From Phycomyces blakesleeanus NRRL 1555(-) (taxonomy: Eukaryota > Mucoromycota > Mucoromycetes > Mucorales > Phycomycetaceae): a stretch of DNA of 64,000 bases. Below the pieces are notes generated by a model. That model was given only the letters and a program-made list of their open reading frames with translations, was not told the origin of the DNA and made no database searches. The stretch spans positions 434,001-498,000 of the forward strand of contig NW_017265134.1 in the NCBI RefSeq assembly GCF_001638985.1, written 5' to 3'. The translations under genes and the position numbers were made by a program. This document shows positions 26,701 to 37,799 of the stretch, piece by piece. Position 1 is the first letter of the stretch; each line of letters begins with the position of its first letter.

Positions 26701-28525
26701 ACAATAAAGAAAAAGAACTTTTATTATTTTATTCTCTGGTTTACTTACTGATCGTTATTGTGGGTTGTCTAGGTGCTTCAAGCTACTCAAGATGAAGAAG
26801 GAAGATGTTTTTTCTTTAGATTGTGTACAGAAACATGTGTCAATCAATCTCTTATGTTCAGTCCCAACAATACTTCCCATCAAAGACGGGTTGGGGTTAC
26901 AATTGACTCGTTCTCAAAACTAGTTAGATACACCATTATGGTGGAGCCTAGTAAGGATGACAAGGCCAAGATTAAACATCTGAGCGACACCTTGTCCATT
27001 GTCATTCTTGTCCTTGCCAATCATCATCAAACCAGAGGAACAAACTTTTACCAGAAGCCATTTTTGCGCCTTTTGTCTTCTATGTTTTCAGAGATCAGCA
27101 AAATCGGGATCAAGTCAGTTGAGTCTGGTATGATTATTGTATTCAGGTAAATATCCATTTCTTTGTTTTTTTTTTATTTTATTTTGTGTACAAGTGTTCA
27201 TTTTATTCATTTGATTTGTATTCTTTATTCTGGATTACAGCAACACTCTCTATACATTGCAACCTATGAACTTCCCTGGATTTGCATACTCTTGGCTCCA
27301 GCTTATCTCTCATCGTAACCTTTTACCACAACTGATGGTTGTAAATGACAGCAAAGGGTCTATTATGTGTCAGAAACTGATCTTGTCTCTTTTGAGATTT
27401 TTGCGTCCTTTGCTCGAGAAGCGGTCTTTGCCAAGTTCTACAAAAACATTTTATCAAGGCACTTTGCGCGTGCTTGTGGTGTTACTTCACGATTTTCCTG
27501 AGTTTTTCTGCAACAATTACATGGTGTTTTCTCAAGCCATTCCTCACTCGTGTATCCAAATGCGTAATCTGGTCTTGAGTGCTTTCCCAAAAGCCATGCT
27601 TCTACCGGATCCGTTCAAGCCAGATTCTCAATCCGATGGTCTACCAGAGTACAAAGAGCCGCCAGTGCTGGATACGGGCTACGCTCGAGTGCTGCAAGAG
27701 AAAGGATTCAAAGATGACATTGATCAATATGTGCAAGGGAAGGGGAAAGACAAGGCGTTTTTGAAGCGGGCCCTGGATCATCTGAAGAATGATACTAAAG
27801 ACTCGGAAACTCACCTGGAGATATTAGCAGCATTTGTGCTCTACATCGGATCCAAGGTGGCTGAAAATCCCGAGCCGAAGGTATCGATGGAAGATAATGT
27901 AGCCGTCGGTGTCTTTAAATATCTTTTAGCCAACTTTGAATCGGAAGGTAAAGAATGAAAGAAACAAAGAAACAAATGAATAGTGGTGAATTAACTAATA
28001 TGAATTGTATCGACAAATACATATATATGTATATATTTAGGACGTTATATTTTAATCAATGATATTGCTGATCATTTACGCTACCCCAACAGCCACACCC
28101 ACTTCTTTAGCAAAGCGCTACTTTTCTTGTTTGATGATCAATCGGAATCTGTGAAAGAGCAGATTACTAGGTAAGAGCTGTTTAAGATCTACATCATTTT
28201 ATGGCATATTTGGCTGAATATTTGGCTTGTTCTGACACTCGGCTCTGTACTCAAGGGTATTACTGGAACGATTGATTGTAAATCGACCTCACCCATGGGG
28301 ACTCTTGGCTTCGTTCATGGAGTTGATTAAGGATCCTGATTTCTGGAATCATGACTTTATCCGCTGTTCTCCAGATATCGAACGCCTTTTCGAGAATGTT
28401 TACAGGTAAATAAAATAAAAATGAATATAGTGACTTATAGAAAAGGGCTTTTAAGCTACAGTAAATCTGACTCTGATTCTTTGTGCTTTATCTATGTTTC
28501 TAGATCTATCAACCAAACACTTTAG
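20769..28525 (+). CDS. NOT1: CCR4-NOT complex scaffold subunit NOT1 (CNOT1)
   Basis: Large multi-exon gene. In-phase exons: 20769-20842, 20942-21263, 21378-21491, 21560-21904, 22084-22281, 22347-22612, 22705-22993, 23090-23944, 24048-24273, 24360-24482, 24562-24701, 24827-25057, 25128-25277, 25348-25455, 25542-25611, 25691-25758, 25873-26408, 26523-26688, 26773-27146, 27241-27947, 28041-28170, 28256-28405, 28504-28525. Family landmarks run in order: N-terminal HEAT part ([21 protein letters not shown]), the MIF4G-like module that docks CAF1/CCR4 ([16 protein letters not shown]), the CNOT9-binding/DUF3819 part ([14 protein letters not shown] ... MITCKEPL), and the NOT1 superfamily C-terminal domain ([19 protein letters not shown] ... 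[18 protein letters not shown]). It scaffolds cytoplasmic deadenylation and mRNA decay. The first exons are unresolved (candidate ATG 20179). Confidence 0.93.
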
Positions 28526-29166
28526 ATTCCTTCCTTTTACTTCTTTTACTTATCTACCCTTTTATATATATATATATATATATTTATACGTGCGTATCTT
28601 GCTTACCATCATCTCTTTCTTTTTTTTCCTATTAATATACTTTCTTTGCTTCTCTTTATCCCAAACCCAACCATTAGAGACCAAGTTCATCATGTAAAAA
28701 AAAATTCTTAGCTTTATTCAAATAAAAAGTTTTATTTCTTTTTTTTCCCGTCTTTACATGTGGAAGGAATTAAATTGACATTTAATTTATTTGGATTTCC
28801 CACGTTATGTTGCACACAAGCTTTGTCTTTCCTGGGTTTTTATTGGTTTTGAGTTGACTTTATTTATAAGCTATAGAGATATTTTTGTACCGTTTTCCGA
28901 GAGTACACATATACACAAAAGATCAACGCATTCTGTAATAAAGAAATTATAGTGCAAAATATGTATTTTTTATATATGTTTATTGAATTGAAATGACAGG
29001 AGAAAATAATAAAGAAAAAGTTGGTATGAATGCTGAATAAAAGAATTGAGATCTTTGATATAGAAATGTGTATGTTTGAAATGTTGATAACTTTTTTTTT
29101 TAAAAAAAAAAGGTAAAGATAATGCTGTTATGCTCGAGGCTTGGTTTCTGAATGGATTGGACGGGT
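28526..29166. other. 3' spacer with (TA)n and T10A10 palindrome
   Basis: No gene seen. Contains (TA)n at 28564-28582, pyrimidine-rich 3'-UTR-like sequence after the NOT1 stop, and a perfect T10-A10 palindrome at 29092-29111. Confidence 0.5.
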
Positions 29167-29385
29167 TTAGTTCTCGCTTGGTTCATCCAGAACAGAGGAA
29201 TCACTTGAGCTAGCACTTGGGAAGGCACTCTTGTTGAGGAAAGATCTCTGGTTTGAAAGGTAGGCAAGGTCACACCAGGGCACGTCCTTGAAAGAAGTGT
29301 TCTCGGGAGTCACCATACTAGGGTCTTCATTGATGAGGTTGGGAATGGTCTTGATGTGCTGGAGAAGAGAGTATCCGGGATCCAT
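29167..29385 (-). CDS. Possible small hypothetical protein (72 aa)
   Basis: Minus-strand ORF; ATG at 29385 gives a 72-residue product starting MDPGYSLLQHIKTIPNLI and ending in an acidic Ser-rich tail (SSSDSSVLDEPSEN). An in-frame ATG at 29436 would add 17 residues. Codon composition is clearly richer in G+C than the surrounding spacer, and a TATAAA lies about 40 nt upstream of the chosen start (in GTGTATAAAGTC). Both support a real gene. I recognise no family and see no signal peptide or membrane segment. Confidence 0.5.
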   Translation of the reverse strand: MDPGYSLLQHIKTIPNLINEDPSMVTPENTSFKDVPWCDLAYLSNQRSFLNKSAFPSASSSDSSVLDEPSEN

Positions 29386-30516
29386 TGTATGATAATTTGA
29401 GTTGAAGTGAATTGATAGAAGAGTGTATAAAGTCAAGCAGATATGATTTGAATTGTCCTTTTTATATGATTTCTGACTTTTATGATGTCTAATTTAAACA
29501 AATGTATCCATAAATAGACATTTTTTTATTATTAGCAAGGGAAAAACAATGAAAACTTTCTCTCTCTATATATATTTCCTATTTCTATATAACAGTTACT
29601 GAAGCCCATAGGGTAATTAGGCATCAGATCCAGACTGTCAATAACTTTTAGGATATCTAGGTCGAGCTGCCAGATAATGAGAGCTAGGCCTTTGCTTGAA
29701 TTTCTTATCATTCACACCTAAATTTAGTAATTTGATGATATGACATGTGTTTTGTTTAAACCGCGGAAACCTGTGCTCCGTGGGTGGGTTACTGCCTGAA
29801 CCCAGGTGTACCTGACCTCGGAACCATTTTAGATTTCTCACAGGTTTTTTGCACATTATTTGATTATTGTTACTTTTTCGATAGTTAGTACCAGACACAA
29901 TTCAGGAGAATATTATTAAGGCTTCTTTAGATACAGCGCCTTAATTCTCCTGCTGTGTAAAAAAAAAAAACTTCATACAAAATGCTTTATACGATAATAC
30001 TGACATTTAAAAAAAATGAAATAGACAGGATAACCTTGGGAACAAATTGATTAGATAACCAGTTTTTATCTAGCAAAGATAACTGTTGCTTTAAGACATA
30101 TATCTTCCATATCATATAGGAATATAAACATGAGTGATTTATGTGGTACATGGCTTCATTCCATGGAACCAATCATTGGGACAATTTATCTACCATGTCA
30201 AGAAGATGAGGGACGATAAGTCTTATGCTTAAACTAGAAATACACCCATTTAGTACCGATAGATCTAAAAAGATAAATCAAAGATAGAAAAAAGGCAAGA
30301 TTTCAAGCTGTATGATTGAATTAGAGTATATATGTACATAGATATACAAATTCAAGCGACTCTGAATGGCTTGATCTTTCTCTACTGCTAATTTGATTGA
30401 GAAATTAGATCATGCTTGATAGAAAAAAACAGTATCATGAAAGATTCGATTGCTTTTTAAAAAGATAACTAGAGCTCTAAATCATAGATATTACAAAACA
30501 AAGTCAAAATGATTTA

Positions 30517-30536
30517 TTTTTTTTTTAAAAAAAAAA
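30517..30536. repeat. T10A10 palindrome
   Basis: Ten T followed directly by ten A. An identical T10A10 lies at 29092-29111, with near copies at 4257-4270 (T7A7) and 54261-54278 (T8A10). Confidence 0.8.
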
Positions 30537-31070
30537 CTCACACACACACACAAAGTGCAATATTATATGTGAAATCCCATTCTTTAGTTTTCACTTTCCG
30601 ACATTTTTTTTGCTACTTTACTTGTAGCACATAAAAAATTGGCCGTTTAGTAAAATATTTTCTAAAGTAAGCTGTTAAGTCCGAAGTGTAAAAATTTTGC
30701 TTTTTTGATTATACGACATTAGGAGAAACAAAATATTGAAACACCGTCGCATTTTTTTTTGTGTAGGAAAACTGCTAGCCTCACAAAAATGCCACGCTCC
30801 CAGGTGTTTTTAAATTACTAAAAAAGGCTTAGACCGTTTGAGTTCCAAAAATGCCCTGCAATCTGCCAGAAATACTTGACATTTGAAATTCAAATTAATT
30901 ATTTTATTTTTTTTATTTTATTTTCTTTTTGCTTTTTTACGAGTTTTCAATTAGTCTTTGATTTTTTATTATTATTTGATAACAAGTAATTGACCCTCTT
31001 ATTCTAGTCATAATTGTATTTAAATATTATACTGCAATGCAATTGAGGTATTTGTGATTGATTTTGGGTT

Positions 31071-31232
31071 AGTATCTCAATATTAGAAAAAATAAGTACT
31101 GTGAGTGTGTTATTTATTAAAAAAAGTTAAAATAATATACGAGGTGTTCGGAATTGGCTTTAGTATAGTATCTCAATATTAGAAAGAGTATATACTGTGA
31201 GAGTGCTATTTATTAAAGAGGTAGAATAATAT
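31071..31232. repeat. Tandem duplication, ~96-bp period
   Basis: The segment beginning AGTATCTCAATATTAGAAA at 31071 recurs imperfectly at 31167. Both copies continue through ACTGTGAG and TATTTATTAAA to AATAATAT. Divergence is a handful of substitutions and small indels. Confidence 0.75.
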
Positions 31233-31340
31233 GTTTATATATATATATCAATCGATAACGACTTTCTTTTTCTTACTATTCAATTTGCCTCTCTTAATAT
31301 TTGTACCTCCGCTGTGCCACGTCTGGCGCACAAAATCTAC

Positions 31341-31414
31341 GCACGCACACATAAATCTACCTACACACACATAAATTCACTCGGACACACATAAATTCAT
31401 TCGGACACACATAT
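31341..31414. repeat. 20-bp tandem array, four units
   Basis: Four consecutive 20-bp units with a common core ACACACATAAAT; units 3 and 4 start TCGGACACAC. The last unit is partial. Confidence 0.8.
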
Positions 31415-32787
31415 TTTTTGTAATAAACTGATCAAGCCCATACATAGTAGATATTATAGTTACCATTTACACATATTCGATTCTGACAGATTAAAAGTAC
31501 AACCTCTTTAATTTTCTTATTCTTGTTTCCTTACTTTCGGTTAACAACTCATGTCTATAATCATAGTAATTTATATATATATTAAAGGAATAGCAAGAAA
31601 GATTAAATTTATTAAAGAAAATAATAATCTTTTAATTTTTCTGCATGGGATTGAGATTTGGATTATTAGACAACTATACTGTTATTAGTAAGTTTTGACC
31701 CTTCTTCTACTCATCTGCCAACTTGGGTTTGTAGTATTTAACCCTATATTCTTGGTAGAGAATCTTCCCATCGTTGTCTTTTCTGGCGGCTCTCAAGAAC
31801 GAAAGACCTTTTGCTCTCATCAAATTGATGTGGACATATTGGTCAACTATGATATTTATGGTCTTCTCCAGCATACGAGCCAAATTATCCCAAGTAGATT
31901 GGCTTTTCAATCCAAATATAGAAGTATAAACCCAGAAAGCCGTCAATTTTTCCAAAATGTAAAAAGCAAAGGTTACTACTAAACTGTCCTGTAAAAGTTA
32001 CATTTTATAAATTCTACAGATATAAGATAATGGGTAAAGGCGGTTATAACATTGGAAGAATTAAATAATTGAAATAAGGTCTTTAGTAGACTGCATCTGA
32101 TGTTGAAAGTATCTCTAAAATAACGGCAAATCTTCTTTGGGACATTTGGATTTTATTTAGCAAGCCCTTTTGAGGCCGGCAAATGTTCAGAGCCAAATTA
32201 CGTTTTTAGAACAAAGTGAAAATTATATCATAAAACCTACTACATAAAGTAATTTAATAGCTAAATTTGCAATTATTCACTTTTTTCCATTCTTAAATAA
32301 TTTGGCCCGTATGCTGGAGAAGACCATTTTTAAGCTATAAAGTTACTAAATAATAATATACATATATCTATTTCTATGTAATACTTTTTACATTTTTTAT
32401 CTTAAAAAAAAAGGTTATTCTCTAAGTACTATGATATTGATGAAGGTATGTATATTGCTTAATTGATTCTTTTTATCAAAGAGTATAAACCTGCTTTGTG
32501 TTAACATTGTCATGTCTCATTCCTACTTTTGAAAAACAAGAAGACAGATTCCTTGAAATTTTCTAAATCTACCGAGATTTCTAATGAGCATGCGAGCAAT
32601 CTTGACAACCGAATTGTACTTGACGCAGATATTTTTCTGTCGATTCTTCTCAAGTTACTTTCTTTTGTCAACTTTGCTGATTCGTATTTTATTAATACTA
32701 GCCTTGATAGCTATTAAGTATGATTCTTTTAAAGACATTTAATAATTCTAGCCCTTGTGAAAAAAAAACAGAAACAAGTCCTTTTTT

Positions 32788-33033
32788 AGATGTACCAATC
32801 TAAATTGTTTGGAGAACATGGACGGGTCAGAGGTTATGCATCGTTTGTGGAATCGGGATCTTGCTGCCGTCCTGAACTTCCGAAATATACTTAAAAATTT
32901 GAGGTATGATGGGATTATACCTGTAAGGTTCACCCGCGTTACTCGGATTGGATGTATCAGAAGACAAGCAGAAGAAGATCTCCAGGAGGGTCGTCGTTTG
33001 AGACAAAGACTGACTAGAATTCAAAGAAGATAG
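32788..33033 (+). pseudogene. Relic of a Fanzor/TnpB-type nuclease C-terminus
   Basis: A frame open through 33033 encodes C-x5-C (zinc-ribbon-like remnant), then HRLWNRDLAAVLNFRNIL and a basic C-terminus rich in Arg. The W-N-R-D-x-x-A-x-x-N pattern is the RuvC-III-like signature of eukaryotic IS607/IS605-derived TnpB relatives (Fanzor). No RuvC-I or RuvC-II motif, nor a full zinc ribbon, is readable upstream in any frame, so this is a truncated, non-functional remnant. Identification rests on this one motif. Alternative: an unrelated short basic ORF. Confidence 0.45.
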
Positions 33034-34463
33034 AAATTTTTGTCCTGGTTACCGCCTAGGACCCACCCAAGCTACCGCTTGTAAGCCATTAGATTTGAAT
33101 AACTTGGTATTTAGTTTTGTAATGGGTTGAAAAAGCTAAGAAAAAGATGTTTTGCTTTGACTGCAAAAAACATGGTGGGGTAAAAAAAAAGTAGAATATA
33201 AAAGAGAGCAAGAGAGAAATTGGTGCTTAATTAAAACTCAACATAAGACACTTTAAACCCCGGAAAACTTGCAACAATTCACTAAAATCGCCTATTTTTT
33301 TTCTATAGGGTATCACTTCCTCCCCACCTATAACTCGACAAGACGTTAAAGCTCTATAGATAATCTAGTACACAGTCCACACTGGGCCGTAAGAATTGGA
33401 TGTTTAGATGTGCCTGACATAAAGGTTTAAATACCTCAAAGTGGTGCTGTCTCATATTTCACCCTCGATATAATTACTCAAATGGCGTTTATTTCGCTCA
33501 TCCTTTATTTTAATAACATAAAAATCTGAACAGATTATTACATGACTTAGCTTTAGGATATTATTTATAGCTTACCGGCCTTATTTTGCTGCTCTTTACT
33601 CTTATGTACAACTAAATATTCACCATAAGTATCATTCCTCATGTCAATAATACCAAGATAAATAAATAGACATGCACATAGATATAGCTAGAGATTCTAC
33701 TTTTTTTTTACACTACGGAAAATGAGTGGTGATTCCAAAGTCCATTTTGAAATATGTCCAAGAAACTTTTCAAAATAACCATCGGAATCACCACTCATTT
33801 CCCGTAGTGTTAGTTTTTTTTTGTTTTGTTTTTTTAGGCAGAGAAAGTATAATACAAAATAAAGCGAATTCAGTAAGGCTTTGCTATTTAGTAATATGTA
33901 CATTATTTTTGGGGCACTATATTTTTCTTTTGATAAAAGTTTAAATATTCTCGGGAGCGATAAATGTGTCTTTAACGCTTTAACACCAACGCCAATACAG
34001 AAGAACCAGGCGTATGAATTCTCATTGCTTGACTCTGTTTGCTTGACATCAGCCTTTCTTAATAGTGCTACTACTACTACTATTACTATTACTACTACAA
34101 AAAGGAAGCAAGAGGCTTCAATGGCTTTTTTTTTGTTCTTTCTTTTATTTATTTAATTGCTCGATTGATTGGCTTTGAATGGCCAATGATAAAATAACCC
34201 AACAAGGCTCTCTTTTTGTATAAATAAGTATATATAGTTTCTTTTTTTTTCTTTGTTGCTCTTGTCGTACAACTTCTTTACAGAAAGAGGCAAATCTTGA
34301 CTTTTCCGACCAATTTACAGTGTATCGTGAGAGAACTTGTCACACAAGCAGTAGTCTGGTTTTTCAAATATAAAAACACCGCAATACAATAAATACAGCC
34401 ATCTTCTTTTTTTGTTCTTTTTTTTTCTTTCTTGCTTGCTTGCTTGCAAAAAAAAACATAGTC
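33034..34463. other. Spacer and dipeptidase promoter region
   Basis: Non-coding AT-rich sequence apart from a 99-bp palindromic MITE (33711-33809). Before the dipeptidase ATG it has a (TAC/TAT)n stretch (34064-34100), a TATA-like TATAAATAAGTATATATAG (34218-34236) and long pyrimidine tracts (34240-34256, 34405-34445). Confidence 0.5.
33711..33809. mobile_element. CACTA-like MITE (99-bp palindrome)
   Basis: 26-bp terminal inverted repeats, 33711-33736 (starts CACTACGGAAAATGAG) and 33784-33809, which match with one mismatch and leave a 47-bp centre. It is flanked on both sides by TTA (33708-33710 and 33810-33812), a 3-bp target-site duplication. CACTA termini plus a 3-bp duplication is the hallmark of CACTA/EnSpm elements. 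PIF/Harbinger also makes TTA/TAA duplications and is the alternative. Confidence 0.75.
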
Positions 34464-35853
34464 ATGGTTTACTGGTCTCTTGTACCACTTTTGTTAGCCT
34501 TGCCTTGGTCTCAGGCTGCCGATAGTCCTCAACAACCATTCACTGCCTTCAAAAAGAAGACTACGGACCTTGACCGTGCCTATCGTATTCTCAACCACCA
34601 TCCATTAATCGATACTCACAATGATTTTCCCATGTAATATAATTTATTTATTTTTACATATTTTGTCTTTTATTTCTTACTTATTGATCTAATTTTCTCT
34701 CTCTCTTTGATATGAAACAAAAGGATCCTTGCTTTTGAAAAATACGGAAAAATCAATGACTACAACATCACCCACCTCGACAGTGGACACACTGATATCG
34801 AACGTCTTCGCAAGGGCCGCCTGACAGGACAGTTCTGGAGTATATATTATGACTGTGATAGTGCTGATAATCAGCTTCTCAAGGCAATGGAGTCTATCGA
34901 TGTGACGAAGCGTATGGTTGCACTGTATCCCGAGACTTTCCAGCTTGTCACGTCCAGCAAACAATTCCAGAGGGCATTCAACAAGGGCCGTATTGGCTCC
35001 ATGTTGGGTATGGAGGGTGGACAGATGATTGACAGCTCCATGGCAGCTCTTAGATCATTTTATAAGCTTGGTATTCGATACATGACAGTAAGTCAGTTCC
35101 CGTTTTCCTTTTGCTCCTATTATTATTATTATTTTTTTATTAACCCAAAGAAAAAAAAATGTATATATAATATAAAATGTTCGCTCTTTTAATCGTTTCA
35201 AAAAGCTGACTCATAATTGCCACACACCTTGGGCCGAATCCTGCTGTGATCCCAACCCTCCAGCTTTCGAAAAGGGTCTTGGGTTGACAGAGTTTGGAAA
35301 GAAGATTGTGTTGGAGATGAACCGAGTTGGAATGATGGTCGATATCTCCCATGTATCCCACGCCACAATGCATGCCGTCCTCAACACAACCCGCGCCCCT
35401 GTTCTGTTTTCCCATTCATCCAGTCATGCACTTTGTCCCATTGAACGCAATGTGCCAGATGAGGTCCTGAAACGCCTTTATGAAACAGACGGTGTTGTCA
35501 TGATCAACTTTTACAACTCTTTTGTCCAGTGCAATCCCGATATCCCTGCCACTCTCAACGACGTAGCAGACCATATTGAACACATTGCTCGAGTAGCCGG
35601 AAGACACCGAGTCGGATTAGGAGCTGATTTTGACGGAATCGAGAGAACACCCGAAGGATTGGAAGACGTCAGTAAATACCCTGATTTGTTTGTCGAGTTG
35701 ATCCGTCGTGGATGGACAGACAAGGAATTGGTTGGATTGGCAGGAAAGAACTTTTTGCGGGTCTGGAGACATGTTGAAGTAGTAAGAAACCTCCTCTCTG
35801 ATGAACTTCCCCAAGAGAGCCGCATTGATGATGTTATTGATGATGAAGAGTAA
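34464..35853 (+). CDS. Secreted or membrane-anchored renal-type dipeptidase (peptidase M19)
   Basis: Three exons in phase: 34464-34633, 34724-35087, 35206-35853, about 393 residues. A cleavable signal peptide is evident ([18 protein letters not shown]). Metal and active-site motifs of M19 follow in order: [42 protein letters not shown] and GLGADFDGI, which include the His, Asp and Glu ligands of the binuclear zinc site. It hydrolyses dipeptides in the secretory pathway or at the cell surface. The C-terminus is acidic (DDVIDDEE) with no obvious hydrophobic GPI signal, so it is probably soluble. Length is close to the family norm. Confidence 0.93.
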
Positions 35854-36345
35854 TAATATTGTATGATTACTATTAATTAATAATAATAATAATAAAAGAA
35901 AATAAGATATAAATGATGAACAGTTAACAAAGATGGTGTATAATATAACATACTACATTATACTTAATAGACCATGTAGCCTTTGATACCAGTAGCATTA
36001 GGCACGTGCACACACATCAATAGCCATCAATACATCTCTTGGGCTTAATGTTACAGTACAAGTCTACCTTGGATCTAGACGAATCAAAATTAGTTTTCAG
36101 ATGTTCAGCTTACCTTTTTTGGATCAATAGAGTGAAATGTTCACTTTTTTTTAAAAAAGAAATATATATATATATATACGATGGAATTTAGGTGTAGTTC
36201 GGTGATTCAAATATGCTCCATATCATCAAAAATATAAAAAATAAAATAAAAAAATCAAATAAATAGGATTAAGTTTCTAAAGTGTCCTCCTTCTCCTTCC
36301 CCTTCCCCTTCTCTCTCCCTTTCTTCTTTCTTGACCTTCTTCCTG
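35854..36345. other. Intergenic spacer
   Basis: AT-rich, with (AAT)n just after the dipeptidase stop, a T/A run (36145-36158) and (TA)n (36164-36178). A C/T-rich tract (36283-36340) immediately precedes the next start codon and is a typical fungal promoter pyrimidine tract. Confidence 0.5.
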
Positions 36346-37607
36346 ATGGTTCAAAATAACCTTGCTGTGTTTGATTTTGATTGGTAGCCATCAATTAGTT
36401 TACTAGAGAAGACACAAAATAAGAATACCTGGTAACCAAAGCTAATATTTTGTATATACACAAAAGGTCGCTCATAGAAGAGGATAGTGACCATTGGGCT
36501 ATCAGCCGTCTATCGCCCGAACAATGGGAAATATGCCTAGCACAAAGGGGAAGAGTCAGTATAGACACCATGTAAGAATATTAAATGTATATGTACCTAA
36601 AGGCATATTGGTTTATCCTGTGCCTAAACGACGATGATTATGATTATGATTATTATTATTGTGATCAAGGGATGAGGCTATTTGTAAGCTACAGGATCAA
36701 GGAATTACCAAAAGTCAGTTTGAAAAAGTACTCAAGACTATTCCCATGGTAAAGAAAGACAATTTTCTTTTTCTTTTTTTTAATAAAAAAAAAACAAAAT
36801 GTACATAGCTATGGGTTAATCTGGTAAATTGTGGGAATTAGACATCGGCTATGATTGACACTCTCAAGAAGCTCAACGCTAACAACACACGCGTCCTTAT
36901 TGTGTCTGATGCAAACACATTCTATATTGAGACCATCCTAGAGGTAAATAAGTATATACATGCATTAATTTAATACAAAGAAGGGATATATACATATACA
37001 TTTACATATCTTGAATTCTACTCTATCATTATTTTTTTAAAATTCTTCTCTCACTCTGTTTCATATACAGGCCTACAATGTACGCAATCTTGTTACGGAC
37101 ATTATCACCAATAGGTTCTACACTGATAGTCACGGAAGATTCCGTATAGACAGAAGAACACCAGCCTCAGGTCCTCAGCACAATTGCCCGCAGGGATGTT
37201 CGGCCAATCTTTGTAAAGGTAATTATATATATATATGCATTTATCTGGTTGCTTGGATTATCAAATTGATAATTTTCAAAAATGTTTGTGCAGGGATGGA
37301 ATTGACCCGATATATTGAGACACATGGACCATTTTCAAAGGTCATGTATGTTGGCGATGGAAAGGTTAGTGTCTAGGTGCTGTAAGTAAGGTACAGCTCT
37401 CTCTTTTTTTTTAACACATTTCAGTAGAACGACTATTGTCCTTGTACGCATTTAAGAGATACGGACCGTGTGTTTGCCAGATCTGGACGGGCTTTATCTA
37501 ACCTGTTGGCTCCTGGTTCAGAGCATGCAGGAAAGGTCAAGGCAAACATCACTTTCTGGGAGACTTCTGATACAGTGTTGGATAGAGTTAATAAGGAAGG
37601 ATTGTGA
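36346..37607 (+). CDS. PHOSPHO1/2-like HAD phosphatase (putative pyridoxal-phosphate/phosphocholine phosphatase)
   Basis: Seven exons in phase: 36346-36383, 36467-36571, 36670-36748, 36842-36943, 37071-37218, 37294-37364, 37428-37607, about 240 residues. HAD motif I is FDFDW followed by SLIEEDSDHW (the PHOSPHO subfamily has W-S/T instead of the usual x-T). Motif II is LIVSDAN and motif IV is MYVGDGKNDYCP. A Cys-rich insert (HNCPQGCSANLCKG) is also typical. The intron after motif I splits the W codon. The family dephosphorylates phosphocholine/phosphoethanolamine (PHOSPHO1) or pyridoxal 5'-phosphate (PHOSPHO2) in the cytosol; the substrate here cannot be told. Confidence 0.9.
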
Positions 37608-37799
37608 TAGATAAAATGCGATTTATTAAAATGTGCAAGAAAATATGAAATATCACATATACATATACACACACACACATATGTATATATAACCTCCTTT
37701 CCCGGCATGTGTACTTTGTATGTGTGTGTGTGTGTGTGTGTGTGCGTTTGTGTATGTTTTTTTTTGTATGTTTATATGTTTGTGCGCTTGTATATATAT
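37608..37799. repeat. Convergent 3' spacer with (TG)n
   Basis: Between the phosphatase and DGAT2 stop codons. Contains (CA)n at about 37668-37679 and (TG)n at 37719-37742. Confidence 0.6.

Larger units (their letters stand above)
29386..32747. other. Gene-poor AT-rich region with decayed repeats
   Basis: No convincing intact gene in 3.3 kb. It holds a small GC island with an imperfect hairpin (29758-29822), a T10A10 palindrome (30517-30536), a 96-bp-spaced duplication (31071-31232) and a 20-bp tandem array (31341-31414). A minus-strand open frame of 82 codons (31955-31707) has ordinary amino-acid composition but no recognisable family; it may be the remnant of an element. Confidence 0.5.
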
